From: Halomonas binhaiensis
GTDB taxonomy: Bacteria > Pseudomonadota > Gammaproteobacteria > Pseudomonadales > Halomonadaceae
DNA length: 64,000 nt
Direction of reading: 5' to 3'
Assembly (NCBI RefSeq): GCF_008329985.2
Contig: NZ_CP038437.2
Span: 4,712,001 to 4,776,000 of the forward strand
Position numbers and translations under genes: made by a program
Part shown: positions 39,653 through 48,066 of the stretch, in pieces
How positions within the stretch are numbered: position 1 is the stretch's first letter
Layout: each line of letters begins with the position of its first letter
The notes under the pieces: model-generated
The model's input: the letters and a program-made list of their open reading frames with translations, nothing else
What the model was told of the DNA's origin: nothing
Database searches by the model: none

Positions 39653-39686
39653 ATGACAGCATGTATTTATGACAGTCACGTTACAG
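39653..39686 (-). promoter_or_regulatory. Pho box upstream of phoB
   Basis: Reading the minus strand, CTGTAAC (39686-39680) and CTGTCAT (39675-39669) are spaced exactly 11 bp apart with a GTGA spacer, and AAAT follows, matching the PhoB consensus. A further CTGTCAT lies at 39659-39653, out of the 11-bp phase. Placement 44-77 bp before phoB suggests autoregulation. Confidence 0.8.
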
Positions 39687-39745
39687 TCTGGCGTGAAACG
39701 CGCAGAAATCCCAGAAAAAGGGCCTTTTGAAGCCATATTTTCCGT

Positions 39746-40636
39746 TTACAGCCCTGGATAGAGGCTGAGCGCGACACCTGCAAAGACCATCAGGCCAGAC
39801 CAGTGATTGTTGAGGAAGGCCTGAAAACAACGGTCGCGATCACGATCGCGGATCAGGCGCTGCTGATGGATGAAAGTGGCAGCCATACCGGCCAGACCAA
39901 GCCAGTAGAACCCTCCCAGGCCAAGCTGGCCCCCGGCGATGATCAACAACACCAGTGTGGCAATCTGCAGCAGGCCAATGATCAGACAGTCGTATTTGCC
40001 GAACAATACGGCAGTGGACTTGATGCCGACTCTGAGATCATCGTCGCGGTCGACCATGGCGTACTGAGTGTCATAGGCTACGGTCCACAGCACATAGGCA
40101 AAGAACAACCACCAGGCCACAGGGGGCACCGTTTCCTGTACCGCACCGAAGGCCATGGGAATACCCCAGGAAAAAGCCGCACCCAACACGACCTGGGGGA
40201 AATGGGTGTAGCGCTTCATGAACGGATAGGTGGCGGCCAGGGCGGCACCGATCAATGATAGCCAGACCGTGAAACCGTTGGTGAACCAGACCAGCACAAA
40301 AGCGGCCAGCAACAGAGTGACGAACAGCACCTTGGCTTCACGTTCACTGATGCGTCCGGTAGCCAATGGACGGTTCCTGGTGCGCTTGACATGGCCATCG
40401 AAGTTACGGTCCGCATAGTCATTGACGATGCAGCCTGCTGCACGCATCAGATATACCCCTGCCACGAAAATCAGCAGGATGTCACGCGGCGGAACACCCT
40501 CGGCAGCGATCCATAGTGCCCACAGGGTTGGCCACATCAGCAACCAGGTACCGATAGGACGATCCAGGCGCATCAGGGCGAGGAAGTCAGGTAAACGGGT
40601 CAGCAGTCCAGTCGGGCGCAGCAGGGATCGGTCCAT
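39746..40636 (-). CDS. ubiA: 4-hydroxybenzoate octaprenyltransferase UbiA
   Basis: A membrane prenyltransferase of 296 residues that attaches the polyprenyl tail to 4-hydroxybenzoate in ubiquinone synthesis. The two aspartate-rich magnesium/diphosphate motifs are [15 protein letters not shown] (about residues 71-85) and the second-half [20 protein letters not shown]. Eight to nine hydrophobic segments are present. It lies downstream of ubiC on the same strand, with a striking perfect hairpin between them. Confidence 0.95.
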   Translation of the reverse strand: MDRSLLRPTGLLTRLPDFLALMRLDRPIGTWLLMWPTLWALWIAAEGVPPRDILLIFVAGVYLMRAAGCIVNDYADRNFDGHVKRTRNRPLATGRISEREAKVLFVTLLLAAFVLVWFTNGFTVWLSLIGAALAATYPFMKRYTHFPQVVLGAAFSWGIPMAFGAVQETVPPVAWWLFFAYVLWTVAYDTQYAMVDRDDDLRVGIKSTAVLFGKYDCLIIGLLQIATLVLLIIAGGQLGLGGFYWLGLAGMAATFIHQQRLIRDRDRDRCFQAFLNNHWSGLMVFAGVALSLYPGL

Positions 40637-40661
40637 CGGGCTTTCTCGTAGATTGTTTCAG

Positions 40662-40700
40662 TGTCATCCCGTGCATCGAAAAACGATGCACGGGATGACA
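40662..40700. other. Perfect 17-bp hairpin between ubiC and ubiA
   Basis: TGTCATCCCGTGCATCG (40662-40678) and CGATGCACGGGATGACA (40684-40700) are exact complements around five A (five T on the coding strand). Neither strand has a T-run after the stem. It lies 26-64 bp upstream of the ubiA start. Confidence 0.8.
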
Positions 40701-40871
40701 ATGTTTGAAAAGAGCGCTAGGGAATCTCTGAAGTAGCTCGTCGAGCGGGCCAGGATGCCGTGATGGGGCCGCCTAGACACTTGATGAGAGATTCCTTGAG
40801 AAGAACGTTTGATAACAATGCGCTGGGCCAGACTAGCGCGGCAGGGAACGCTTTGCCAGTTCGGCAATGCT

Positions 40872-41393
40872 TCAGCAGGGTAGTCCCAGGGCCTCGGCCA
40901 TCTGTGGCAGGAAAGCTTCCTGGACCAGCACCGTCCAACCTGAATGACGAAATACCGAGCGGCGTTGCCACAAGCCAGTATGTCCCTGTATCGAACGTGG
41001 CGCATGGCTGATTTCGATGGGGCCACGCTCCAGGTCCGGCTGGCGAAACAGCCAACTGCCTAGCGAAGTCTCGCCCAGGCTCCGAAATGGTGCTGCATGG
41101 CGTGAACCCAGCGGTGCGATCGAGCGTGCCACGACCCAGGGAGTATCGTCGACGCACAGTGCTACTTCGCGCACCCAGGTGCGCCGCTCTGGTGGGAGCA
41201 GAAGCGCCATGGACTCGTCGCGATAGGGCTGGTCGCTGCCTTCATTGAGCAGCTGGACACGAAAGGGGTGCTCGCCAGCGGCTTGGATCAGACGGTGAGT
41301 CAGAGAATCACGGGAGGCGACCCAATGCCACCAGGCCACACTCATTCTAGGACGGGCGGTGGACACGGGATGCCAGTGCGGGTCTTGTGCCAT
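40872..41393 (-). CDS. ubiC: Chorismate--pyruvate lyase UbiC
   Basis: This enzyme converts chorismate to 4-hydroxybenzoate and pyruvate, the committed step of ubiquinone synthesis, and supplies UbiA. The protein has 173 residues. The family features ALLLPPERRTWVREVALCVDDTPWVVARS, LGETSLGSWLF and RRSVF with the late glutamate-bearing LVQEAFLP are all present. The UbiC pairing with ubiA supports the call. Confidence 0.92.
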   Translation of the reverse strand: MAQDPHWHPVSTARPRMSVAWWHWVASRDSLTHRLIQAAGEHPFRVQLLNEGSDQPYRDESMALLLPPERRTWVREVALCVDDTPWVVARSIAPLGSRHAAPFRSLGETSLGSWLFRQPDLERGPIEISHAPRSIQGHTGLWQRRSVFRHSGWTVLVQEAFLPQMAEALGLPC

Positions 41394-41554
41394 GGAGCTT
41401 CGGGGATTCCAGTGTAAAGCGGTCGATACGACAGGACGGTCCTCTCAGCGGACGATCCATTCAGTGTGAGGCTGAGTGCAGTTTGTCAGCTGTCCCAGCG
41501 TTGGCATAGTGTAACATCTCGGCTTCAGCGCCATCAGGACATGAAGGAACCACA

Positions 41555-42715
41555 ATGCAAGCTCCCTTGACCATCATCGGCACCGGCATGGCTGGCATCG
41601 GTCTTGCTCGTCAGGTACGTACACTGGACAGCAGCCGTCCTATCACCTTGATCAGTGCAGATTCCGCCGATGACTACTCCAAGCCGCTATTGTCGACGGG
41701 GTTTGCCAAGCGTTTGCCTCCCCACAAGCTGGCGGCGCGCTCTGCCCTGGAACTTGCCGATCAACTGAGCGTGGTGGTGCGTTCCAGTACGCGAGTGGAC
41801 AGCATTGATTGTGCTGCCCATGAGCTGGTGCTGGGGCCTGAGAGGCTGCCGTACGGGAATCTGGTCATTGCCACCGGAGCGGTGCCTGTACCGCCCTTCT
41901 CGTTGTCGGAGCAACTTGCGGGGCGAGTATTCTCGATCAATGATCTGGATGATTATCGTATCTTCCATGCGGCACTTGAATCGCTGGGTCGACCGGCCCG
42001 AATTGCCATTATTGGACTCGGCCTGGTGGGCTGTGAGTTTGCCAACGACCTGCATGCTGGTGGACACAGCGTGTCTCTGATCGGTCCCGAACGAGCCCTG
42101 CTGCCGCGTCTGTTGCCGGAACCCCTGGGGCTGGCCCTGGGGCAGGCATTCCTGCGCGCTGGCATGCATCTGCATTACGGCCGTCTGGTGACAGCGATTC
42201 ACCCGGCGGGCGAGGATGTCGATCTGACCCTGGATGATGGTGAAGGGATCGGTGCTGATCTGGTATTGATTGCCACCGGGCTGCGACCGCGCGTTGAGCT
42301 GGCTGAAGCTGCAGGCATCGATGCTGGTCCAGATGGCATTCGGGTGAATCGTTACCTGGCCACCAGTGTCGAAAATATCCACGCACTGGGTGATGTGGCT
42401 TCAGTGGATGGGATCAACGCCATGTATGTCCAGCCATTGCAGGCCTCGGTAAAAGCGCTGGCGGCAACGCTCACTGGCAACCCTACCCAGGTTCGCTACG
42501 GCCCATGGCCCGTGCTGGTCAAGACGCCGTTGCTGCCAGTGGTATCGCTGCCTCCGATCCATGAGCAAGTGACGTGGCGCATCGAAGCTGACGGCGAAGA
42601 TATGACGGCGCTAGCCGAGGATGAAAGCGGCCAACTTCAGGGTTTTGCGTTGACTGGTAGATGTGTTCGTCGAAAAGTCGAACTGGCGCGTTCAGCCCCG
42701 CCGTTGCTAGGCTAG
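41555..42715 (+). CDS. Rubredoxin reductase-type FAD/NAD(P)H oxidoreductase
   Basis: A flavoprotein of 386 residues resembling rubredoxin:NAD+ reductase (RubB/AlkT), which passes electrons from NADH to rubredoxin. The FAD site is IIGTGMAGIG (7-16). LVIATGAVP follows, then the NAD(P) site IIGLGLVGCEFANDL (about 151-165) and the second FAD motif NIHALGDVASVDG. In Pseudomonas the reductase lies next to rubredoxin genes, between hup and ubiC. Here no CxxCG rubredoxin gene is present in the neighbourhood, so its partner is elsewhere. Confidence 0.82.
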   Translation: MQAPLTIIGTGMAGIGLARQVRTLDSSRPITLISADSADDYSKPLLSTGFAKRLPPHKLAARSALELADQLSVVVRSSTRVDSIDCAAHELVLGPERLPYGNLVIATGAVPVPPFSLSEQLAGRVFSINDLDDYRIFHAALESLGRPARIAIIGLGLVGCEFANDLHAGGHSVSLIGPERALLPRLLPEPLGLALGQAFLRAGMHLHYGRLVTAIHPAGEDVDLTLDDGEGIGADLVLIATGLRPRVELAEAAGIDAGPDGIRVNRYLATSVENIHALGDVASVDGINAMYVQPLQASVKALAATLTGNPTQVRYGPWPVLVKTPLLPVVSLPPIHEQVTWRIEADGEDMTALAEDESGQLQGFALTGRCVRRKVELARSAPPLLG

Positions 42716-42914
42716 ATGGGTCAACACCTTCGTTCGGCTCTGGACCGCAGGACGTAGCGTCGTTGCAAGTGCCACTTTTCCGTCATGTTTTATCGTTGAG
42801 TTGCGTATCAAGCCTCAGTGGCATGAATGGACGGTGGATCTAATAAAGGATATGAAGGTATAAGAATGACACCGGTGACATTTTTTCCGGTGATGCCAAA
42901 CTCAGGAGGGCTGT

Positions 42915-43190
42915 ATGCGCAAGCCAGAACTCGCTGCGGCGATTGCCGAGCGTGCTGATCTTTCCAAGGACAAGGCCAGTCAAGTGCTGAACGTGATTCT
43001 CGATGAGATCACAGGTAGTGTGGCACAGGGCCAGGATGTGGCGCTGATCGGCTTCGGCACCTTCACCGTGCGCGAGCGTGCCGCCCGCACCGGTAAGAAC
43101 CCGCAAACCGGCCAGCCTCTGGCCATTCCTGCAAGCAAGACTGTTGCCTTCAAGCCTGGCAAGGGGCTTAAGGACGCCGTCGCGAAGTAA
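42915..43190 (+). CDS. hup: HU family DNA-binding protein
   Basis: A 91-residue histone-like protein that bends DNA as a dimer. The HU core is complete: KPELAAAIAERADLSKDKASQVLN, GFGTFTVRERAARTGKNPQTG with the DNA-intercalating proline in the arm (TGQPLAIPASKTVAFKPGKGLKDAV). The RBS is a strong AGGAGGG. A short stem (CACCGG/CCGGTG, 42870-42892) lies in the leader. It is followed by a GNRA-capped hairpin. Confidence 0.95.
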   Translation: MRKPELAAAIAERADLSKDKASQVLNVILDEITGSVAQGQDVALIGFGTFTVRERAARTGKNPQTGQPLAIPASKTVAFKPGKGLKDAVAK

Positions 43191-43233
43191 GCTATCGGCT
43201 GGTAACAGTCACGGCTACTGAGACGTGTGACAT

Positions 43234-43257
43234 CGCGGCCCGGGAAACCGGGCCGCG
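43234..43257 (+). terminator. GAAA-capped hairpin after the HU gene
   Basis: CGCGGCCCGG (43234-43243) pairs perfectly with CCGGGCCGCG (43248-43257) around a GAAA tetraloop. A very stable stem, but without a T-run, so it might stabilise the abundant HU mRNA as well as terminate. Confidence 0.6.
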
Positions 43258-43312
43258 CATTGTGTCCTCTGGGATTGTGACCTTGGGATAGTGAGCGGAA
43301 CTTCGAGGCGAT

Positions 43313-43669
43313 ATGACGCTGAAACTGATGCTGTGGCTGTTGGGTGTCATGCTGAAACGTGCTAACCGAAAGAAACCACGTTTCCGTGAACGGCTTGCAG
43401 AGATGGGTGATCTGGATTGGGGTATTGCTACCGAGGACCTTTCCATCGCCCGCCACTATCGAATGAGTCAGGACGAGATGATCAGCAAGCCGGGTCTTCC
43501 GGTGGACCTTGATCTGGAACTGCGTTTTCGTGATGCCCAGAGCGCAGTCGCACTACTCAAGCGCCCCACTCAGCGTGCTTTTCTCGATGCCCTGGTTGAT
43601 GGGCGTCTGCGTGTGGTGGGTGATGCCAAGGATCTGGATCGGTTGCAGCGCCTGCTCAAGCATCTTTGA
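43313..43669 (+). CDS. Small protein of unknown function
   Basis: A 118-residue protein whose start (ATG at 43313 after GAGGCG) gives a short hydrophobic N-terminus (LKLMLWLLGVMLKRA) followed by a soluble body. The C-terminal part (LDLELRFRDAQSAVALLKRP, then a final GDAKDLDRLQRLLKHL) vaguely resembles SCP2-like lipid-carrier folds. That is a weak impression, not an identification. Its stop codon TGA is the first base pair of heptamer array 3. It lies between the HU gene and the recG repeats and could be part of neither operon. Confidence 0.65.
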   Translation: MTLKLMLWLLGVMLKRANRKKPRFRERLAEMGDLDWGIATEDLSIARHYRMSQDEMISKPGLPVDLDLELRFRDAQSAVALLKRPTQRAFLDALVDGRLRVVGDAKDLDRLQRLLKHL

Positions 43670-43738
43670 GCTACGAGCTACGAGCTACGAGCTACGAGCT
43701 ACGAGCCACGAGCCACGAGCCACGAGCCGCGAGCTAAG
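43669..43738 (+). repeat. Heptamer tandem array 3
   Basis: Ten in-register units: five AGCTACG, three AGCCACG, one AGCCGCG and one AGCTAAG, then a degenerate AGTCGTA. It shares AGCTACG and AGCTAAG with array 1 near glmS. It begins on the last base of the preceding stop codon. Confidence 0.93.
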
Positions 43739-43742
43739 AGTC

Positions 43743-43888
43743 GTAACCCACCTCGAATCCTGGCTTTTGTCTGTGTCCGATGAGGCAGCATTGACTGCTA
43801 GAAGCTAGAAGCTAGAAGCTAGAAGCTAGAAGCTGTAACCCACCTCAAACCCTGGCTCTTGTCCGTGTCCCATGGTGCAGCACCGATC
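43743..43888 (+). repeat. Duplicated spacer of about 48-54 bp between heptamer arrays
   Basis: Two imperfect copies start at 43743 and 43835, 92 bp apart, both opening GTAACCCACCTC and continuing to GCAGCA, with about seven differences over 48 bp. Each is followed by its own heptamer array (4 and 5). The spacer is not coding in any frame I can support. Confidence 0.85.
43797..43834 (+). repeat. Heptamer tandem array 4
   Basis: Five copies of GCTAGAA (43797-43831) plus a partial unit, directly between the two spacer copies. Confidence 0.92.
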
Positions 43889-43889
43889 T

Positions 43890-43945
43890 GCTCGAAGCTC
43901 GAAGCTCGAAGCTCGAAGCTTACAGCTCGTGGCTTGAAGCTTATA
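43890..43945 (+). repeat. Heptamer tandem array 5
   Basis: Four copies of GCTCGAA, then GCTTACA, GCTCGTG, GCTTGAA and GCTTATA, all in register. The last unit overlaps the recG stop codon (complement of TTA at 43941-43943), so the recG coding end lies inside the array. Confidence 0.9.
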
Positions 43946-46022
43946 CCTGGCCATAACGACCCGCTTCTTCTCCCAGCCAACGACGAATCAATGGCTGTCC
44001 GGCATTTGCGTCCCATGCCAGCAAGGCATCGGCCAATGGCGTGATACGTGGTAGTAGATCGGCATCACGCTCGAGATCGGCAATCTTCATCTGGGCAAGC
44101 CCCGTCTGACGAGTTCCCAGTACTTCACCAGGCCCGCGAATCTCCAGGTCGCGCTCGGCAATACGAAAGCCGTCGGTGGTTTCACGCATGACGGCCAGGC
44201 GTTGTCTCGATGTCTGTGATAGAGGGGGGTGGTAGAGCAATACGCAGAAACTTGCGGTACTTCCTCGCCCTACTCGGCCACGTAACTGATGCAATTGCGA
44301 CAGACCGAGGCGCTCGGGGTTTTCGATGATCATCAAGCTGGCATTGGGGACGTCCACTCCGACCTCGATCACCGTGGTCGCGACCAGAAGATCCAGTTCC
44401 CCTGACTTGAAGGCATCCATGGCCTCGGCTTTCTCGCTGGCTTTCATACGCCCATGAACAAGCCCGATGGATAGCTCTGGGAGAGCTTCGGCAAGATCCT
44501 CCCTGGTGACTTCGGCAGCCTGGCAGGTCAGTACTTCGGATTCCTCGATCAGGGTGCATACCCAATAGGCTTGCCGACCTTCGGCGCATGCCGCGCGAAT
44601 TCGGCGGATGACCTCTGGGCGACGTTCGTCGCTGATCACGGCGGTAGTGACAGGTGTGCGCCCCGGGGGCAGTTCATCGATGACAGAGACATCCAGGTCC
44701 GCGTAGGCACTCATGGCGAGCGTACGCGGGATAGGGGTGGCTGTCATGACCAGTTGGTGTGGAGTAAGGCCGCCAGCTTCACCCTTTTCTCGTAGCGATA
44801 GCCGCTGATGCACGCCAAAACGGTGTTGTTCATCGATGATGGCCAAACCGAGGCGCTGGAAGCTGACATCATCCTGAAAGATGGCGTGGGTTCCGATGAT
44901 CATTCGTGCCCGGCCATCGCTGATGGCGGCCTTGGTATCAAGGCGTGCCTTGCCCTTGAGCTTGCCCGATAGCCAAGCCACATCGATATCCAGCGGCTCG
45001 AACCAGCTGCAGAAAGTGCGATAGTGCTGCTCTGCCAGCAACTCCGTAGGGGCCATCAAGGCTGCCTGGCAGTCACCGGCAATGGCGGTCAAGGCTGCCA
45101 TTGCTGCCACCACTGTCTTTCCCGAGCCGACATCGCCTTGTACCAGACGCAGCATGGGCGCTGGACGAGCCAGATCCTGGCCGATTTCATCAAGTACCCG
45201 ACGCTGAGCGGTAGTCAACGAGAATGGCAACTGAGCGAGAAAGCGGGTCTTGAGACTGCGTCCGCTGGGGAGTGCTGGCGCTCCATCATGCTGAATGCGC
45301 AGGCGCACTTCTCTCAAGCTCAACTGGTGGGCAAGGAGTTCTTCCATGGCCAGTCGGCGAGAGGCTGGGTGAAGGCCCTGACTGAGAGCCTCGGCATCGC
45401 TGTCCGGTGGTGGGTGATGCAGCGTTTTGAGGCATTCCAGCAGCGGTGGCAGAGAAAAGCGCTGACGCAGATGCTCAGGAATATGGTCCGGCAAGGCATC
45501 GGGAGCCGATTCCAGAATTTCCATAGCCTGGTCGATCAGGGCACGCAGGCGCGCCTGGTTGAGGCCTTCGGTGGTGGGGTAGATGGGCGTAAGGTGGTCT
45601 TCTACCGGGGGTTCGTTGTGACCCAGCAGGCGATACTCGGGATGATAGATTTCAAGCCCCGTTGCCCCGGCGCGGGCCTCGCCAAAGGCGCGCACCCGTA
45701 CTCCAGGTTGGAACTGCTGCTGCTGGGCGGGAGAGAAGTGAAAGAACCTCAAGCTGAGAATGCCGCTACCATCGCGCAGGCGTACCAGCAAGCTTCGCCG
45801 CCGTCCGCGCACCACTTCGGCTGCGGCGACCTCTCCTTCGACGACGGCTTCATGGCCACTACGCAAAGTGGCAATGGGGGTGATGCGAGTGCGGTCCTGA
45901 TAGCGCAACGGCAAGTGGAACAGCAGGTCAGCAATGCTCGCTATCTTGAGCCGGGCAAGTTTGAGGGCCAGGGCCTCTCCGACCCCCTTCAGCGCCGTGA
46001 CCGGGCTGCTCAGTTTACTCAC
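43941..46022 (-). CDS. recG: ATP-dependent DNA helicase RecG
   Basis: A 693-residue helicase that reverses stalled forks and processes branched intermediates. An N-terminal wedge/OB domain precedes the helicase core with Walker A GDVGSGKT (about residue 302), the DEAD-type box DEQH, TATPIPRTLA, and motif VI region HQLRGRVGRG. The length equals E. coli RecG (693). Its last codons run into heptamer array 5. It is divergent from nothing and reads toward the small protein at 43313. Confidence 0.95.
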   Translation of the reverse strand: MSKLSSPVTALKGVGEALALKLARLKIASIADLLFHLPLRYQDRTRITPIATLRSGHEAVVEGEVAAAEVVRGRRRSLLVRLRDGSGILSLRFFHFSPAQQQQFQPGVRVRAFGEARAGATGLEIYHPEYRLLGHNEPPVEDHLTPIYPTTEGLNQARLRALIDQAMEILESAPDALPDHIPEHLRQRFSLPPLLECLKTLHHPPPDSDAEALSQGLHPASRRLAMEELLAHQLSLREVRLRIQHDGAPALPSGRSLKTRFLAQLPFSLTTAQRRVLDEIGQDLARPAPMLRLVQGDVGSGKTVVAAMAALTAIAGDCQAALMAPTELLAEQHYRTFCSWFEPLDIDVAWLSGKLKGKARLDTKAAISDGRARMIIGTHAIFQDDVSFQRLGLAIIDEQHRFGVHQRLSLREKGEAGGLTPHQLVMTATPIPRTLAMSAYADLDVSVIDELPPGRTPVTTAVISDERRPEVIRRIRAACAEGRQAYWVCTLIEESEVLTCQAAEVTREDLAEALPELSIGLVHGRMKASEKAEAMDAFKSGELDLLVATTVIEVGVDVPNASLMIIENPERLGLSQLHQLRGRVGRGSTASFCVLLYHPPLSQTSRQRLAVMRETTDGFRIAERDLEIRGPGEVLGTRQTGLAQMKIADLERDADLLPRITPLADALLAWDANAGQPLIRRWLGEEAGRYGQV

Positions 46023-46097
46023 ATGGACTCCTTGTGCATGCTTCCTGTCCTTGTATGGCGTATCAGGTATTGCGTCTCAAGCGTCGCGTTTCAAACT

Positions 46098-47015
46098 TCA
46101 GGCAGCCTTGGGCTCGGCTGCACGGCAGCGGGCAATGGCTTCGGTTACGGCATCAATGGCCTTGGGTCTCGGGAAGCTGGCACGCCAGGCAATGGCAACC
46201 GTACGTCCTGGCGGGTCGATGAACGGCCGGCTGATCAGCAAGCCGTCCTCGTAGTGGCTGGTCCCGATAGCGGACTTGGGGAGTACCGTGATGCCGAGCT
46301 TCGAGGCGACCATATGGCGAATGGTCTCCAGCGACCCACCTTCAGCGGTGAGGGTCGAGTCGGGACTGTTGAGCTTGCGGCTGATGGCCGGGCAGGCCTC
46401 GAGCAATTGGTCGCGGAAGCAGTGGCCTTCGCCCAGCAGCAGTAGACGCTCATCGAGCAGGTTTTCCTTGTCGATGACATCACGCTTGGCCCAGGGATGA
46501 TCGGCCGGCATCAACACTTCGAAGTCCTCATCGTAAAGGGACTTGGTCACGACATCTGTCTCGGTGAATGGCAGAGCCACGATGATGGCATCCAGTTCGC
46601 CGGTGCGTAGCTTCTGGCGCAGTACACCGGTGAAACTTTCTTCGATGTAGAGAGGCATCTGGGGCGCACTCTTGATCAGTTCTGGAACCAGGTGCGGGAA
46701 CAGGTACGGACCAATGGTGTAGATCGCACCAATGCGCAACGGGCTGGCCAGCTGGTCTCGACCGGCAGTAGCCAGTTCCTTGATGATGCTGCTTTGTTCC
46801 AGCACGCGCTGGGCCTGTTCGACGATTTTCTCGCCTAAAGGGGTGACCTGTACCGTGGACTTGGAGCGCTCGAAGAGTGCGACATCAAGCTCTTCCTCCA
46901 GTTTTTTCACTGCTACGGAGAGAGTTGGCTGGGAAACAAAGCATCGCTCTGCGGCACGCCCGAAATGGCGCTCCTGAGCCAAGGTTACGATATAGCGGAG
47001 TTCTGTTAGAGTCAT
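46098..47015 (-). CDS. oxyR: Hydrogen-peroxide sensor OxyR
   Basis: A LysR-type regulator of 305 residues that switches on catalase, peroxiredoxin and other defence genes on oxidation. The N-terminal winged helix contains RYIVTLAQERHFGRAAERCFVSQPTLS. The redox pair is Cys199 and Cys208 in HCFRDQLLEAC, exactly the E. coli numbering, so peroxide sensing is expected. It lies upstream of recG on the same strand, with the SDR gene divergent. No peroxidase gene is nearby. Confidence 0.94.
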   Translation of the reverse strand: MTLTELRYIVTLAQERHFGRAAERCFVSQPTLSVAVKKLEEELDVALFERSKSTVQVTPLGEKIVEQAQRVLEQSSIIKELATAGRDQLASPLRIGAIYTIGPYLFPHLVPELIKSAPQMPLYIEESFTGVLRQKLRTGELDAIIVALPFTETDVVTKSLYDEDFEVLMPADHPWAKRDVIDKENLLDERLLLLGEGHCFRDQLLEACPAISRKLNSPDSTLTAEGGSLETIRHMVASKLGITVLPKSAIGTSHYEDGLLISRPFIDPPGRTVAIAWRASFPRPKAIDAVTEAIARCRAAEPKAA

Positions 47016-47096
47016 GGTGGCGCCAGGGCAATCTCAAGTTTTAGGGTTGGGGCGTCTTTTCTAATAGGGATTTTATATCAAGGGGACGAGGTACAG

Positions 47097-47972
47097 GTGA
47101 AGACAACGACACTGATTCTCGGCTGCGGTGATATTGGCACGAAGCTGGGAAGCGAACTGCTCGAACAGGGCCACAGGGTGATTGGCGTGCGTCGTCATGC
47201 TGAACGACTTGTGGATACGGGTATTGAGGGTGTGAGCCTGGACCTCAATGATCCCGATGCCTTGGAAACTCTACCCTCTGCTGACTTCGTGGTCTATGTC
47301 GTCAGTGCCGATCATTTCGAGGAAGAGGCATACCGTGCGGCTTATCCAGATGGACTCAAGGCAGTGCTGGCCGTGTTGGCCAAGCACAAGACGCCACCAC
47401 GCCGTGTTTTCTTCGTCTCTTCAACCAGCGTCTATGCGCAACAGGATGGCGAAGTGGTGGACGAAGAGAGTCCAGCTGAACCCAGTGGCTTCTCCGGGAT
47501 TCTGATGCGAGAAGCCGAACAGGCATTACTGGAACATTCTCTGCCGGGTACCGTGGTACGTTTTTCGGGTATCTATGGCCCCGGACGTGATCGCTTGATT
47601 CGCCAGGTCAGTGAAGGGCGTATCGCTCCTGCCTCCCCGACCATGTTCACCAATCGTATTCATCGTGATGACTGTTCAGGCGTATTGGCGCACTTGATTC
47701 GCAAGAGTGCCGATGAAGAAAGCGTCGCGCCGCTGTATCTGGCCAGTGATTCCGACCCTGCTCCATTGCATGACGTCATGAGCTGGCTGGCCAAGCAGTT
47801 GAAGGTCGAAACCACCGAGATCATCCAGTCCCCGCTGCGGCGCCGGGCCAGCAAGCGTTGTGATTCCAGCCTGTTGATCGAGAGCGGTTATCGCTTTCGT
47901 TACCCCAACTATCGCGACGGCTATGCACAGGTGCTCAAGAAGGGCGGCTTTCTCAAACCAGAGCGGGCCTGA
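47097..47972 (+). CDS. NAD(P)-dependent epimerase/SDR-like protein (YeeZ type)
   Basis: A 291-residue extended SDR/NAD-binding protein. The dinucleotide loop is LILGCGDIGTKLG (residues 6-18). Conserved FFVSSTSVYAQ and the later FSGIYGPGRDRLI follow the epimerase pattern, but the classical YxxxK is not evident, as in YeeZ-type proteins. The start is GTG behind ACGAGGTACAG. It diverges from oxyR across an 80-bp gap and may respond to the same region. The substrate is unknown. Confidence 0.8.
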   Translation: MKTTTLILGCGDIGTKLGSELLEQGHRVIGVRRHAERLVDTGIEGVSLDLNDPDALETLPSADFVVYVVSADHFEEEAYRAAYPDGLKAVLAVLAKHKTPPRRVFFVSSTSVYAQQDGEVVDEESPAEPSGFSGILMREAEQALLEHSLPGTVVRFSGIYGPGRDRLIRQVSEGRIAPASPTMFTNRIHRDDCSGVLAHLIRKSADEESVAPLYLASDSDPAPLHDVMSWLAKQLKVETTEIIQSPLRRRASKRCDSSLLIESGYRFRYPNYRDGYAQVLKKGGFLKPERA

Positions 47973-48010
47973 ATTACACATTCACTTGCTACATTGACTC
48001 GGCTCGTGGC

Positions 48011-48066
48011 AGGACTCTCTGCGGGATGAAGGACTCTCTGCGGGATGAAGGATTATCTGCGAGATA
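48011..48066 (+). repeat. 19-bp tandem repeat at the 3' end of thpR
   Basis: Two perfect copies of a 19-bp unit (48011-48029, 48030-48048; AGGACTCTCTGCGGGATGA) and a degenerate third (48049-48066). The third copy overlaps the stop codon and the last codons of thpR on the minus strand. Confidence 0.85.

Noticed and set aside
43509..43808. 99-residue frame across arrays 3 and 4
   Set aside because: Overlaps the better-supported gene at 43313 in another frame and is mostly repeat translation.
43669..43945. CRISPR array
   Set aside because: The repeated units are 7 bp with no unique spacers of regular length, the two longer spacers are copies of each other, and no cas genes are present.
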